NCBI GenBank assembly: GCA_964059975.1
Contig: CAXKXX010000004.1
Location: 1-64,000, forward strand
Length of the DNA: 64,000 nt
Source of the DNA: CAXKXX01 sp964059975
GTDB lineage: Bacteria; Pseudomonadota; Gammaproteobacteria; Enterobacterales; Enterobacteriaceae
Reading direction: 5' to 3'
Under the pieces are notes generated by a model, which saw nothing but the letters and a program-made list of their open reading frames with translations, was not told the origin of the DNA and made no database searches. The position numbers were made by a program, and so were the translations under genes. Every line of letters begins with the position of its first letter. The first letter of the stretch is position 1. This document shows positions 36,906-46,449 of the stretch, in pieces.

Positions 36906-37814
36906 ATGGACGAAAAACGACTCACTCATTTACAGCAGCTAGAGGCAGAAAGCATCCATATTATCCGCGAAGTTGCTGCTGAATTTAGTAATCCTGTAAT
37001 GCTATATTCTATCGGAAAAGACTCTTCAGTAATGTTGCATTTAGCACGTAAAGCATTCTTTCCAGGAAGATTGCCCCTACCACTTCTACATGTAGACACC
37101 GGTTGGAAATTCCGTGAAATGTACCACTTCCGCGATCGCATGGCGCAGGAATATGATTTTGAACTACTGGTGTACAGAAATTTAGAAGGGGTAGCCATGA
37201 ACATTAACCCGTTCGTGCACGGTAGTAGTAAATACACTGACATCATGAAAACTGAAAGTTTAAAGCAAGCTTTAAATCAGCACGGTTTCGATGCCGCTTT
37301 TGGCGGTGCCCGACGCGATGAAGAGAAGTCACGCGCCAAGGAGCGCATTTATTCTTTTCGTGATCGCTTTCACCGCTGGGATCCAAAAAACCAAAGACCA
37401 GAGCTATGGCGTAACTATAATGGTCAAATTAATAAGGGCGAAAGTATTCGAGTATTCCCGCTTTCGAATTGGACCGAACTAGATATTTGGCAGTATATTT
37501 TCCTAGAAAATATCGACATAGTATCACTATATCTGGCTAAATCGCGACCCATTTTAGAACGTGACGGCATGCTTCTTATGGTAGACGATAATCGCATTAC
37601 TCTAAGGTCAGGAGAAGCGATAAATCAGCGTATGGTACGCTTCCGAACTCTAGGATGCTGGCCTTTAACTAGTGCGGTAGACTCAGAAGCGCAAACGTTG
37701 ACCGAAATTATTGAAGAGATGCTAGTGTCTACTAATAGTGAGCGACAGGGGCGCATGATCGACACCGATCAGGTCGGTTCAATGGAACTGAAAAAGCGTC
37801 AAGGATACTTTTGA
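36906..37814 (+). CDS. cysD: Sulfate adenylyltransferase subunit 2
   Basis: CysD, with the GTPase CysN, makes adenosine phosphosulfate from sulfate and ATP. The 302-residue product equals the E. coli length. It has the PP-loop motif LYSIGKDSSVMLHLARKAF near 34-52, HVDTGWKFREMY near 62-73, GGARRDEEKSRAKERIYSFR near 135-154 and the C-terminus SMELKKRQGYF. cysN begins 11 nt after the stop, whose TGA is part of the GAGGAG ribosome binding site of cysN. Retention of cysD, cysN, cysC and cysG suggests the symbiont makes cysteine or sulfide for its host. cysH, cysI and cysJ are not in this window. Confidence 0.98.
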   Translation: MDEKRLTHLQQLEAESIHIIREVAAEFSNPVMLYSIGKDSSVMLHLARKAFFPGRLPLPLLHVDTGWKFREMYHFRDRMAQEYDFELLVYRNLEGVAMNINPFVHGSSKYTDIMKTESLKQALNQHGFDAAFGGARRDEEKSRAKERIYSFRDRFHRWDPKNQRPELWRNYNGQINKGESIRVFPLSNWTELDIWQYIFLENIDIVSLYLAKSRPILERDGMLLMVDDNRITLRSGEAINQRMVRFRTLGCWPLTSAVDSEAQTLTEIIEEMLVSTNSERQGRMIDTDQVGSMELKKRQGYF

Positions 37815-37825
37815 GGAGCCATCGA

Positions 37826-39250
37826 ATGAATAGTACAATTGCACAACAAATTGCCGCTAAAGGTGGCATCGAAGCTTATTTACATGCACAACAAAAGAAA
37901 GGCTTACTCCGATTCCTAACCTGCGGCAGTGTTGATGATGGGAAGAGCACTCTCATAGGGCGCCTACTACACGATACACGTCAAATCTACGAAGATCAGC
38001 TTTCTACACTGCATAGCGATAGCAAGCGTATTGGAACCCAAGGCGAGAAGCTTGACCTCGCTCTACTCGTAGATGGCTTACAAGCTGAACGCGAGCAGGG
38101 TATTACTATTGATGTAGCCTATCGTTATTTCTCAACAGAGAAACGAAAATTTATCATTGCTGATACTCCAGGTCATGAGCAATACACACGTAACATGGCA
38201 ACAGGAGCTTCCACCTGCGATCTAGCAATTCTTCTAATCGACGCAAGAAAAGGCATGCTCGATCAAACTCGGAGGCACAGTTTTATTGCCTCCCTACTAG
38301 GTATTCGTCATCTAGTAGTAACAGTAAATAAAATGGATTTAGTAGATTATCGGGAGCTAGTTTTTAAAAAATTTCAGCAAGCCTTTCTAGAATTTACCCA
38401 GCAGCTTCCAAAGGATCTAGATGTTAAGATTGTTCCCGTATCAGCATTAGATGGCGATAATGTGGCCAAAGAAAGCACGAATATGTCTTGGTATAAAGGT
38501 CCAACGTTACTACAGATATTAGAATCTGTAGACGTAATTAGCGACCTAAAAAATCATCCTCTTCGATTCCCAGTTCAGTACGTCAATCGACCTAATCTCG
38601 ATTTCCGTGGCTATTCTGGCACACTTTCCTCCGGAATTATACGTGTTGGGCAACAGATGCAGGTTTTGCCCTCCGGTGTAAAGTGTACAGTTGCGCGCAT
38701 TGCCACCTTCGACGGCGATTTGCAAGAAGCAGTTCCGGGAGAAGCTATTACCTTGGTATTAGAAGATGAAGTAGACATCAGTCGCGGGGATCTAATGATT
38801 GATGCACATGAAACTCTGAAGACAGTACAGAGCGTGTTAGTTGATGTGGTATGGATGGCAGAACAACCCTTACTTCCGGGTCAAAACTACGGTATTAAAG
38901 TAGCAAGCAAAAAAAGTCATGTTCGTGTGAAGAGTATTCGTTATCAGATAGACGTCAACTCTCTGGATCAGCACCCAGCGGATAAATTGCCACTAAACGG
39001 GATCGGACTAGTGGAACTAATCCTCGAAGAATACATGGTATTTGATAGCTATCGAAGCAATCACGATACTGGGGGGTTAATTTTTATAGATCGTCTCAGC
39101 AACGAGACGGTCGGGCTTGGTTTAATACGTGAGGGGTTTCTAACATGCACTAAAGACAATAGATTTAGTACTTTTGAACTAGATCTTAATGCGCTAGTGC
39201 GTAAGCACTTTCCGCATTGGGGCATACATGATCTTCGAGGAGAGCAATAA
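37826..39250 (+). CDS. cysN: Sulfate adenylyltransferase subunit 1 (GTPase)
   Basis: CysN hydrolyses GTP to drive sulfate activation by CysD. I start it at the ATG at 37826 (MNSTIAQQIAAKGG), as in E. coli, with GAGGAG 8 nt upstream; an earlier in-frame TTG overlapping cysD lacks support. The product has 474 residues. The P-loop GSVDDGKST is near 32-40, EREQGITIDVAYRYF near 87-101, DTPGHEQYTRNMATGAS near 109-125 and NKMDLVDY near 164-171. The beta-barrel domains follow to about 474. cysC starts one base after the stop codon. All motifs are intact. Confidence 0.98.
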   Translation: MNSTIAQQIAAKGGIEAYLHAQQKKGLLRFLTCGSVDDGKSTLIGRLLHDTRQIYEDQLSTLHSDSKRIGTQGEKLDLALLVDGLQAEREQGITIDVAYRYFSTEKRKFIIADTPGHEQYTRNMATGASTCDLAILLIDARKGMLDQTRRHSFIASLLGIRHLVVTVNKMDLVDYRELVFKKFQQAFLEFTQQLPKDLDVKIVPVSALDGDNVAKESTNMSWYKGPTLLQILESVDVISDLKNHPLRFPVQYVNRPNLDFRGYSGTLSSGIIRVGQQMQVLPSGVKCTVARIATFDGDLQEAVPGEAITLVLEDEVDISRGDLMIDAHETLKTVQSVLVDVVWMAEQPLLPGQNYGIKVASKKSHVRVKSIRYQIDVNSLDQHPADKLPLNGIGLVELILEEYMVFDSYRSNHDTGGLIFIDRLSNETVGLGLIREGFLTCTKDNRFSTFELDLNALVRKHFPHWGIHDLRGEQ

Positions 39251-39251
39251 C

Positions 39252-39881
39252 ATGGACCCCAATGATCTTCATCCGAGTACATCGAGTAAAAACAACTTAA
39301 TTTGGCATCATCACACCGTAACTAAAACAGATCGTGAAATCCAAAATGGCCACAAAGGTGCAGCACTATGGTTTTCCGGCCTCTCTGGCTCAGGAAAATC
39401 TACAATTGCTGATTCGCTTGAGACCGCCCTACATGCGCTAGGCGTTAGAACTTATATATTAGATGGAGATAATGTACGGCATGGCCTTTGCCGAGATCTC
39501 GGATTTTCTGACCATGATCGGAGGGAGAATATCCGAAGGATCGGCGAAGTGGCTAAGCTAATGGTCGATGCAGGATTAATAGCATTAACGGCGTTTATTT
39601 CGCCCCATCGTAACGAACGGAAAAAGATACGATCGATGTTCGATGTTTCGCGCTTTATTGAGGTGTTTGTTGACACACCTCTGTCAATCTGTGAAGCGCG
39701 GGATCCTAAAAAATTATACAGAAAAGCACGAGCCGGTCAGGTGTTAAATTTCACAGGAATTAGCGCACCCTTCGAAGCACCAAAACATCCTGATATTTAC
39801 CTAGATGGCCAAAAGCCAGTAGCAGAATCAACTGCTAAGATACTACGTATACTCCGTGATAGAAGTTTAGTTAACCATTAA
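39252..39881 (+). CDS. cysC: Adenylyl-sulfate kinase
   Basis: CysC phosphorylates APS to PAPS, the substrate of PAPS reductase. From the ATG at 39252, with GAGGAGAG at 39237-39244 as ribosome binding site, the product has 209 residues (E. coli 201). An earlier in-frame start within cysN is less likely. Motifs are the P-loop FSGLSGSGKST near 40-50, LDGDNVRHGLCRDLGFSDHD near 66-85, RENIRRIGEVAKLM near 87-100, FISPHR with the acceptor serine near 112-117, and EVFVDTPLSICEARDPK near 130-146. It completes the cysG-cysD-cysN-cysC cluster and is followed by a 191-nt spacer. Confidence 0.97.
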   Translation: MDPNDLHPSTSSKNNLIWHHHTVTKTDREIQNGHKGAALWFSGLSGSGKSTIADSLETALHALGVRTYILDGDNVRHGLCRDLGFSDHDRRENIRRIGEVAKLMVDAGLIALTAFISPHRNERKKIRSMFDVSRFIEVFVDTPLSICEARDPKKLYRKARAGQVLNFTGISAPFEAPKHPDIYLDGQKPVAESTAKILRILRDRSLVNH

Positions 39882-40072
39882 TTTTCAACGTTTTACATAA
39901 GTTTAACTGCGAAATTTGTGTGAAGCGTACTTCAAAAACTATAGTAAGACATAAAACTATTGACGGATAAAAATATCCGTAATTATGGTGGATATCAATA
40001 AAAATAAAAATAGAAAAATATTAACACTCAAAAAAAGAAGTAAAGCCTACTAGGCTATTTTGGAGGATAAAG

Positions 40073-40345
40073 ATGGGAAAATCCACCATGCTACTGCTTG
40101 CCTTACTGGGCTGGCTACAGTACTCACTTTGGCTAGGAAGAAATGGTATTTACGACTATATTCGAGCTCGAGAAGAGATCGTAGCTCAACAAAGAAAAAA
40201 TACTAAGTTGAAAACGCGCAACGATCAGCTACTTGCCGAAATTAACGATTTAAACCAAGGCCAAGAAGCGCTCGAAGAACGTGCCCGTAACGAGCTGGGC
40301 ATGATAAAGCCTGACGAACTCTTTTATCGTATGGCAATCGACTAA
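40073..40345 (+). CDS. ftsB: Cell division protein FtsB
   Basis: FtsB is a bitopic membrane protein that, with FtsL and FtsQ, activates septal peptidoglycan synthesis. The 90-residue product has a short cytoplasmic N-terminus, a membrane helix at about 5-20 (LLLALLGWLQYSLWLG), then a coiled coil (about 28-75) rich in E/Q/K with LKTRNDQLLAEINDLNQGQE. It ends with the conserved ARNELGMIKPDELFYR. A TTTGGAGGA ribosome binding site lies upstream. Order ftsB-ispD-ispF after cysC is ancestral. Its presence suggests the cell still divides with its own divisome. Confidence 0.96.
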   Translation: MGKSTMLLLALLGWLQYSLWLGRNGIYDYIRAREEIVAQQRKNTKLKTRNDQLLAEINDLNQGQEALEERARNELGMIKPDELFYRMAID

Positions 40346-40397
40346 TCAAACAAGACCGGCTAGAGCACCTTTATGAAAAAAACCTACAAAAAAGTAC

Positions 40398-41105
40398 ATG
40401 AATGATTTATCAAAAAACTTACCATCGGTGACTGCTATTATTCCTGCTGCTGGGAACGGCAGTCGGTTGCAGGCTGATTTTCCAAAACAGTACTTAAGAA
40501 TTGGGCGCCACAGTATTCTTGAGCACGCCATTAACGCGCTACTACGCCATCCGTGCATCCAAAAAGTAATAGTCATTATTGGCTCTGAAGATCAAAAATT
40601 TAAGCGTCTACCGACTATTTCTGATCCTAGAGTAAACGTATCCATTGGCGGGAAAAATCGTATCGATTCCGTTTTAGCTGGATTAAAATTAGTACTCAGT
40701 GGGGAATGGATTCTGATACACGACGCCGCGCGCCCTTGTCTGCATCCTGACGATCTCTCACGCTTACTCGCAATAATGGAACACAGTAAAGTCGGTGGTA
40801 TTCTGGCTGCACCAGTTCGCGATACTATAAAACGTGCGAGACCTGGACAAAGCACTATTGATCATACTCTTGAGCGTAAAGATTTGTGGCATGCTTTGAC
40901 TCCACAGTTATTCCCAATAAGGCTACTTAGAGACTGCTTAAAACGCACGGTAGAGCGGGGCATTGCATTCACTGACGAGGCGTCTGCACTGGAGTACTGT
41001 GGTTATCGCCCCTTACTAGTTAAGGGGCGATCAGACAATATCAAAATAACTTGGCCAGAAGATCTGGCTATCGCTACATTTTATTTAACCAAATTAAACC
41101 CCTAA
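40398..41105 (+). CDS. ispD: 2-C-methyl-D-erythritol 4-phosphate cytidylyltransferase
   Basis: IspD couples MEP to CTP, giving CDP-methylerythritol, the third step of the MEP isoprenoid pathway. The 235-residue product (E. coli 236) has the nucleotide-binding motif IIPAAGNGSRLQADFPKQYL near 14-33, ILIHDAARPCL near 104-114, and the C-terminal TDEASALEYCGYRPLLVKGR and NIKITWPEDLAIA. Start is the ATG at 40398, 52 nt after ftsB. No strong ribosome binding site is visible. ispF begins 10 nt after its stop. Confidence 0.97.
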   Translation: MNDLSKNLPSVTAIIPAAGNGSRLQADFPKQYLRIGRHSILEHAINALLRHPCIQKVIVIIGSEDQKFKRLPTISDPRVNVSIGGKNRIDSVLAGLKLVLSGEWILIHDAARPCLHPDDLSRLLAIMEHSKVGGILAAPVRDTIKRARPGQSTIDHTLERKDLWHALTPQLFPIRLLRDCLKRTVERGIAFTDEASALEYCGYRPLLVKGRSDNIKITWPEDLAIATFYLTKLNP

Positions 41106-41115
41106 GGATCGCAGC

Positions 41116-41598
41116 ATGCGGATCGGTCACGGTTTTGACGTACATAAATTTGGTGGAAAAGGACCTCTAATACTCGGTGGAGTCCGAATACCTTATAAAA
41201 ATGGTCTACTAGCCCATTCAGACGGTGATGCTGTCATACATTCTACAATCGATGCCCTTCTGGGCGCATCGGGATTCGGAGACTGTGGTAAACTATTCCC
41301 CGAATCCGATCAGGCCCTTAAAGGAATGGATAGCCGAAAGCTATTGCGGCAAGCCTGGCAGCGTATCCGTGCGAAAGGGTACCGATTAGGAAATCTAGAT
41401 ATTACGATTATTGCACAGGCACCTCAGATGACTCAATATATCCCACAGATGTGTACTTTTTTATCGGGAGATCTGCAATGCCAGATAGAAGAAGTTAACA
41501 TCAAAGCCACCACCACCGAACAGTTAGGATTTACTGGACGCGGAGAAGGTATCGCCTGCGAAGCCATCGCCTTATTAATACAAGATAATTCTATGTAG
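41116..41598 (+). CDS. ispF: 2-C-methyl-D-erythritol 2,4-cyclodiphosphate synthase
   Basis: IspF cyclises CDP-methylerythritol phosphate to MEcPP. The 160-residue product has the family length. Zinc ligands Asp8 and His10 are in GHGFDVHKF and the third His is in GLLAHSDGDAVIHSTIDALL (about 36-55). The conserved FPESDQALKGMDSRKLL and the C-terminal TEQLGFTGRGEGIACEA are present. It lies 10 nt after ispD. In E. coli truD, surE, pcm and nlpD follow. Here truD and pcm are not detectable and surE is a relic. Confidence 0.97.
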   Translation: MRIGHGFDVHKFGGKGPLILGGVRIPYKNGLLAHSDGDAVIHSTIDALLGASGFGDCGKLFPESDQALKGMDSRKLLRQAWQRIRAKGYRLGNLDITIIAQAPQMTQYIPQMCTFLSGDLQCQIEEVNIKATTTEQLGFTGRGEGIACEAIALLIQDNSM

Positions 41599-42140
41599 AT
41601 ATCATCACTCCCCATTTTATAATAGACTTTGACTAAAGATATTGCCCCGGAAAGGGTGTCCGAATAAAGTTTAACAAATAAATTAAGATTTACACTCTAA
41701 CTCAATACCAAAAGAGAGCAGACGCTGATAAACGCCTAAAATTAACCGAAAGACTCAGGTTCGCATATAGCGCCAAGATATCTCTGAGATATACGTGCGA
41801 GGATCCTCGCATTAATCGGGTCCGGGTCGCCATTCTTTCAATAAGGCCTGCGAGGTGCATCATAATCAAAAAAATTCTGAGTAAAAACATAAAAGTTACG
41901 AAAAATATTTGAGATGGTTATGCTAATAACGCTAGCAAAAAATAAAATATATAGATAAAGCCACGAAAATTGCGCTATTCTCGCGTAAATTTACTTTATT
42001 GCTAGTAAACTTTAAAGCGAGTATAAAGCTATCTTTCACTATCCGACTGTAACGCCGTCTTATAAAAATCTTTCTACTGTAATACTATATAATACGACAC
42101 GTTTTCTGTTCTTTAACTAAAAATATTAAAAAGTTCTAAG
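41599..42140. other. Spacer where truD would lie
   Basis: No secure truD relic was read. It contains a 16-nt palindrome (41796-41811). A 62-codon minus-strand frame (41702-41890) is not supported. Confidence 0.5.
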
Positions 42141-42398
42141 ATGGCGAGTAAGCTAAGTATTTTGTACTATATCTCTGGCCTACATTTTACTAAGCGACGG
42201 CATTTACGTGCCCATGAGAACCTCCCCCGATGTTATTATATTTACTGCTATAATGGCGGCAATTATTCAGAAGTGGATAGCGCACATCCTCGTCAGATGT
42301 GCCATGTTGACGCCATCTCTATAACAATTACCTTAATCCCTCACGTACCTCTAAAAGTCGCGGTGCATCTAATGTCTTTCTTACCAAAAAAAATTTAA
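42141..42398 (+). pseudogene. surE: Relic of the 3' half of surE
   Basis: An open stretch of 85 codons reads like an eroded SurE C-terminal half. FTKRRHLRAHENLPRC aligns with [20 protein letters not shown] of E. coli SurE. YYIYCYNGGN aligns with LYWIGPPGGK. HVDAISITITL falls where AAVDEGYVSITPL is expected, with matching spacing. Key glycines and prolines are gone and the N-terminal nucleotidase half is absent, so it cannot be active. The location between ispF and nlpD is exactly that of surE. Similarity is recalled, not searched. Confidence 0.5.
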
Positions 42399-42738
42399 GT
42401 TAGCCTCTTTCGTGTTAGTAGTAAGAGTTAAGTTTTCCTAGTGATCATCTAATCCTGCACTATCTACATAATCTGTTACATTGTCATTACGTTTAGATTA
42501 GGTAAAATTCTACCACTTCAATAAGCCTAGTTTTCAATACATTTTCCTATCTTACATCGCCGTAACGCTACCTTTTTAGCGCGCCCAGGTTGTTTTGATT
42601 TTTGAGAAGAGATTATCTAGCGTTTAGCTAATGATCGAGGCTACTTTGTATATCAAAAGTTAAGAAAATGATAAAAATACCACTAAGATGTAAAGAGAAT
42701 ATTAGATATATCGTTGATATTGCTTTAGTAGAGGAAGC
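42399..42738. other. Spacer where pcm would lie
   Basis: No coding relic was recognised. The nlpD promoter may be here, but none was clear. Confidence 0.45.
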
Positions 42739-43734
42739 ATGAGTACGGAGATTCTGATGATAAATTTACGTGAGGTGTCAATGTGTATAATTTTAAATTT
42801 TTGGTTAGTGGGTTGCACGAATAATGCGTCAATATCGGCTCCGATCAATATCGTTATCGAAGACGGAGGTAGGGTTATATCTGATAATATTAACATCTGT
42901 AAAAGTAGCACTTCTAATCATAGTGTTACTTACGGGCGCAATTATCAATACATTCCTAAATCGAGCCGCGTCGGTCATAGATATATCGTTAATCCGGGAG
43001 ATACGCCATTTTATATTGTCCGGATCACGCGTTCCAACTTTCGGAATTTAGAAAATCTAAATAATATCTCTGAGCTTGACATTTTAAATGTCAGCCAAGG
43101 TATTCAAACTGATAGTTATTTTTCTAATCATTACCCTAATATTTTTTTGACAACCTATAGTGCTACCTCAAAAAGAGTTGCTGCACTATTATGCAGAATC
43201 CAGGGAAAACCTTGTATGGCCGATCCTGATTCAATCAGTGCATTTTCCAAAAATTTTGATAAAAAAAGTGTTTTAGCTTCATCAACTTCATCTTTTATGG
43301 AACTGATATCTCCCACTGTCGTCCAGGTAAACGCTTTCCCTATTGTGGATACAAAGATGTTGATAAAAAATTGGAAGTGGCCAGCATCGGGAAAAATTAT
43401 CAATAACTTTTCCTTATCGGAAGGTGGTAATAAAGGACTTGATATCGCTGGATGTACCGGTCAGCCCATCTTTGCTGCCGCTGATGGCCATGTAGTATAC
43501 GCGGGTAATACTTTACGCGGTTACGGTAATTTGATCATTATTAAACATAATAATGATTACTTGAGTGCCTATGCTCACAATGATACCGTACTAGTTAGAG
43601 AGCAGCAAGCAGTGAAGGCTGGTCAAAAAGTAGCTACTATGGGTAATACTGGAACGAGTTTAGTTCGATTACATTTTGAAATTCGCTACAAGGGAAAATC
43701 CGTAAATCCTCTGCTCTATCTCCCGCGTCGATAA
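42739..43734 (+). CDS. nlpD: Murein hydrolase activator NlpD
   Basis: NlpD is an outer-membrane lipoprotein that activates the amidase AmiC during cell separation. The 331-residue product has a lipobox LVGC (about 23-26) after a hydrophobic stretch, so it would be an LspA substrate. A degenerate LysM domain follows (about 92-135, YIVNPGDTPFYIVRITR), then a linker. The C-terminal M23-type domain (about 215-329) contains GGNKGLDIAGCTGQPIFAAA, GYGNLIIIKHNNDYLSAYAH and LHFEIRYKGKSVNPLLYLPR. As in E. coli NlpD, it lacks the metalloprotease zinc ligands. The proline/glutamine-rich linker of E. coli is shortened. The next gene in relatives, rpoS, is not intact. Confidence 0.95.
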   Translation: MSTEILMINLREVSMCIILNFWLVGCTNNASISAPINIVIEDGGRVISDNINICKSSTSNHSVTYGRNYQYIPKSSRVGHRYIVNPGDTPFYIVRITRSNFRNLENLNNISELDILNVSQGIQTDSYFSNHYPNIFLTTYSATSKRVAALLCRIQGKPCMADPDSISAFSKNFDKKSVLASSTSSFMELISPTVVQVNAFPIVDTKMLIKNWKWPASGKIINNFSLSEGGNKGLDIAGCTGQPIFAAADGHVVYAGNTLRGYGNLIIIKHNNDYLSAYAHNDTVLVREQQAVKAGQKVATMGNTGTSLVRLHFEIRYKGKSVNPLLYLPRR

Positions 43735-45024
43735 AATCAATAGCAAGCTGCACTCTGATCTTCCACTTACCACTAGCTCCGCCACTTGTAACGCAGCCAA
43801 AATTACTAGTTAAGTCACAATAGTATGGTTTAATGAAGATAAAAATTAAGGATAAAAATAATATCGGTTATTTCTTTTCTACTTCTGTTATTAAAAATAG
43901 TGCGATAGATTGATCTGATGAACTGAGACCCGAACAAAACCGCTCAAATCATAAAGCTATGTTGTCACTTCAATAGCGATACTGAATCAGGACTTGCTAC
44001 CTTTAGTTCTTATTCTATTAATAGAAGCTTTCTCATTCAGAAATTAACGGGATCATCTAGATCGTATTATCCCGGACTCTAACGGCACCTCCTTAGAGAC
44101 CCACTTTAACGCACTCAATTTTTATTCGCCCGCTTGATGGACGTGTCTATTCCCATCACCTCCGACTAGGTGCTAAAGACCGAATCAAAATCCTAACGTT
44201 TGAACGTTACACCATCTTATTTGGCTTGGAGGGGTAAGTGGTGAAAATAGTACTATTATTATAATGTGGTTGGGCCGGATTTCGAAATGCATCTAAAGTT
44301 TCAAAAGGTCATGTTAAGCAAAAGTCCCAAATTTAGTTGAATTTATTTATTATTCGTGCTAACCCTGCACCTTAATTGGCATTACGCAAGATGCTAGACA
44401 TTTCTATTATTTTCATTATTAAAGTATACGATTGCGACATACTAATCATTAAAAAATTTACTTCTATTTAACGCGTCGAGATGCTTTTTTGGCCGATAGT
44501 TAGATCTGTAAAGATTAGAGTACGGCCGCTTCCTGCTTAGGCATGCCATTAGGATCTTGACTTTAGTAGCTCGACCCTTTTCCTTGAACTGTTAATATAG
44601 AAAATATGAAACTCAAGATTTTTTAATATTTAGAGGCGACCGAAATAGGTTAATGCTTAATAGATAAACTTATGATACATTTAAATCTAATGGGTACACG
44701 CTCTATTGACGCTTAAATGAAAGTATTAATCTGTAATCTCTCCCGATCACTTATTTCTAGTTATTTTCAGATAGTCGCTAGGACTACGCCCGCCACTCAT
44801 TTTCTTTATTTGGCGCCCCAAAATCCTACTGCTTGATATATCAAAATTTTTAAAAATTCGACACTGCATAAATAATAACCGTTGAAACGTAAGGTATACG
44901 CACGCAATATCAGCTGAAATACGTATTTAGCACTGCTGTAGTACCTGATTCCACATCTATTGGAGACCGTGTGACGATCCTATAGGCTCAAGATCTAGCA
45001 CTGGTACTTTATCTCTTTCTTTAA
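43735..45024. other. 1.3 kb decayed spacer where rpoS would lie
   Basis: No intact frame. A stretch around 44160-44240 reads LGAKDRIKIL then ERYTILFGLEG, reminiscent of LNAKQREVLARRFGLLGYE in region 4 of RpoS. The match is short and I do not call it. There is a small hairpin at 44194-44209. Confidence 0.4.
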
Positions 45025-46449
45025 CTACTCATCTTCATAGTGTAATCCTGTATAGTTATCAAATCGAGACCATTGTCCATTAAAAGTTAGCCGTACGGTT
45101 CCAATGGGCCCATTACGTTGTTTTCCAAGAATAATTTCGGCTATGCCTTTCAGATCACTATTATCGTGATAAACTTCATCACGGTAAATAAACATAATTA
45201 AATCAGCATCTTGCTCTATAGATCCAGATTCACGCAAGTCAGAATTAAGCGGGCGCTTGTCTGCACGCTGCTCTAAACCTCGGTTTAACTGTGATAGTGC
45301 TATCACAGGAACCTGAAGCTCTTTTGCTAACGCCTTTAGCGAATGAGAAATTTCAGCAATTTCTAACGTACGGTTATCGGATAAAGCGGGTACGCGCATC
45401 AATTGTAAATAGTCGATCATAATTAAGCTAAGTCCGTTATGCTCTCTAAAAATACGGCGCGCTCGAGCGCGCACCTCAGTTGGTGTCAATCCGGAGGAGT
45501 CATCAATGTACATGTTACGCTTTTCTAGCAAGAGCCCCATGGTACTCGAAATTCGCGCCCAGTCCTCATCATTAAGCTGTCCAGTACGGATTCGAGTTTG
45601 ATCAACACGTGATAGAGATGCTAACATGCGCATCATAATCTGATTAGCTGGCATTTCTAGACTGAAAATTAGTACCGGCTTCTCTTGTGTCATCGCAGCA
45701 TGCTCACATAGATTCATAGCGAAAGTAGTTTTCCCCATGGATGGCCGAGCAGCAACGATAATTAAATCAGACTTCTGCAAACCAGCAGTTTTTTTATTCA
45801 AATCTTGATAACCAGTATCTACACCAGTTACCCCATCTTGTGGCTGTTGAAATAGTTGCTCAATGCGGGAAATAGTCTCCTCGAGGATTCGGTCAATCCC
45901 TTTTGGACCTGCATCCTTATGAGCACGGTTTTCAGCAATCTGGAAAACTCGCGATTCTGCTAAATCAAGGAGGTCCTCGCTACTTCGTCCTTGAGGATCA
46001 TAGCCAGCATCAGCGATTTCATTGGCTACCGAGATCATCTCTCGTACCACTGCCCGCTCGCGTACGATATCGGCATAGGCACTAATATTAGCGGCACTAG
46101 GAGTATTTTTCGAGAGTTCGGCTAGATAGGCGAAACCGCCTACTACATTTAACTGACTTTTCTGTTCTAAGGACTCAGATAGCGTGATTAAATCGATTGG
46201 CCTACTCATTTCTATCAGGCGTTGCATTTCGGTAAAGATCAAACGGTGGGGACGGATGAAGAAATCGTTGGCGATCAAACGTTCGGATACATTATCCCAA
46301 CGCTCGTTATCGAGCATTAATCCGCCTAATACCGATTGCTCGGCTTCTAGGGAATGCGGAGGCATTTTTATCCCTTCCATCTGACGATCTCGTGGGCTAT
46401 TTCTGGCTTCATCCACGTTTATTTTATTAAGTGATTTTTTTCCTGACAT
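45025..46449 (-). CDS. dnaB: Replicative DNA helicase DnaB
   Basis: DnaB is the hexameric 5'-3' helicase of the replication fork. The 474-residue product (E. coli 471) has the N-terminal collar domain with PPHSLEAEQSVLGGLMLDNE near 30-49. The RecA-like domain has Walker A ARPSMGKTTFAMNL near 232-245, Walker B LIMIDYLQLMRVP near 338-350, and the C-terminal SDLRESGSIEQDADLIMFIY and GKQRNGPIGTV. It is flanked by spacers on both sides and sits next to nlpD, which is not its usual enterobacterial neighbourhood, so a rearrangement end lies here. The sequence appears fully functional. Confidence 0.99.
   Translation of the reverse strand: MSGKKSLNKINVDEARNSPRDRQMEGIKMPPHSLEAEQSVLGGLMLDNERWDNVSERLIANDFFIRPHRLIFTEMQRLIEMSRPIDLITLSESLEQKSQLNVVGGFAYLAELSKNTPSAANISAYADIVRERAVVREMISVANEIADAGYDPQGRSSEDLLDLAESRVFQIAENRAHKDAGPKGIDRILEETISRIEQLFQQPQDGVTGVDTGYQDLNKKTAGLQKSDLIIVAARPSMGKTTFAMNLCEHAAMTQEKPVLIFSLEMPANQIMMRMLASLSRVDQTRIRTGQLNDEDWARISSTMGLLLEKRNMYIDDSSGLTPTEVRARARRIFREHNGLSLIMIDYLQLMRVPALSDNRTLEIAEISHSLKALAKELQVPVIALSQLNRGLEQRADKRPLNSDLRESGSIEQDADLIMFIYRDEVYHDNSDLKGIAEIILGKQRNGPIGTVRLTFNGQWSRFDNYTGLHYEDE

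Noticed and set aside
37811..37825. Upstream TTG start for cysN overlapping cysD
   Set aside because: The ATG at 37826 has a GAGGAG ribosome binding site and matches the family N-terminus.
44160..44330. Possible rpoS remnant downstream of nlpD
   Set aside because: Only short region-4-like text (LGAKDRIKIL, ERYTILFGLEG) with no other collinear segment that I could confirm.
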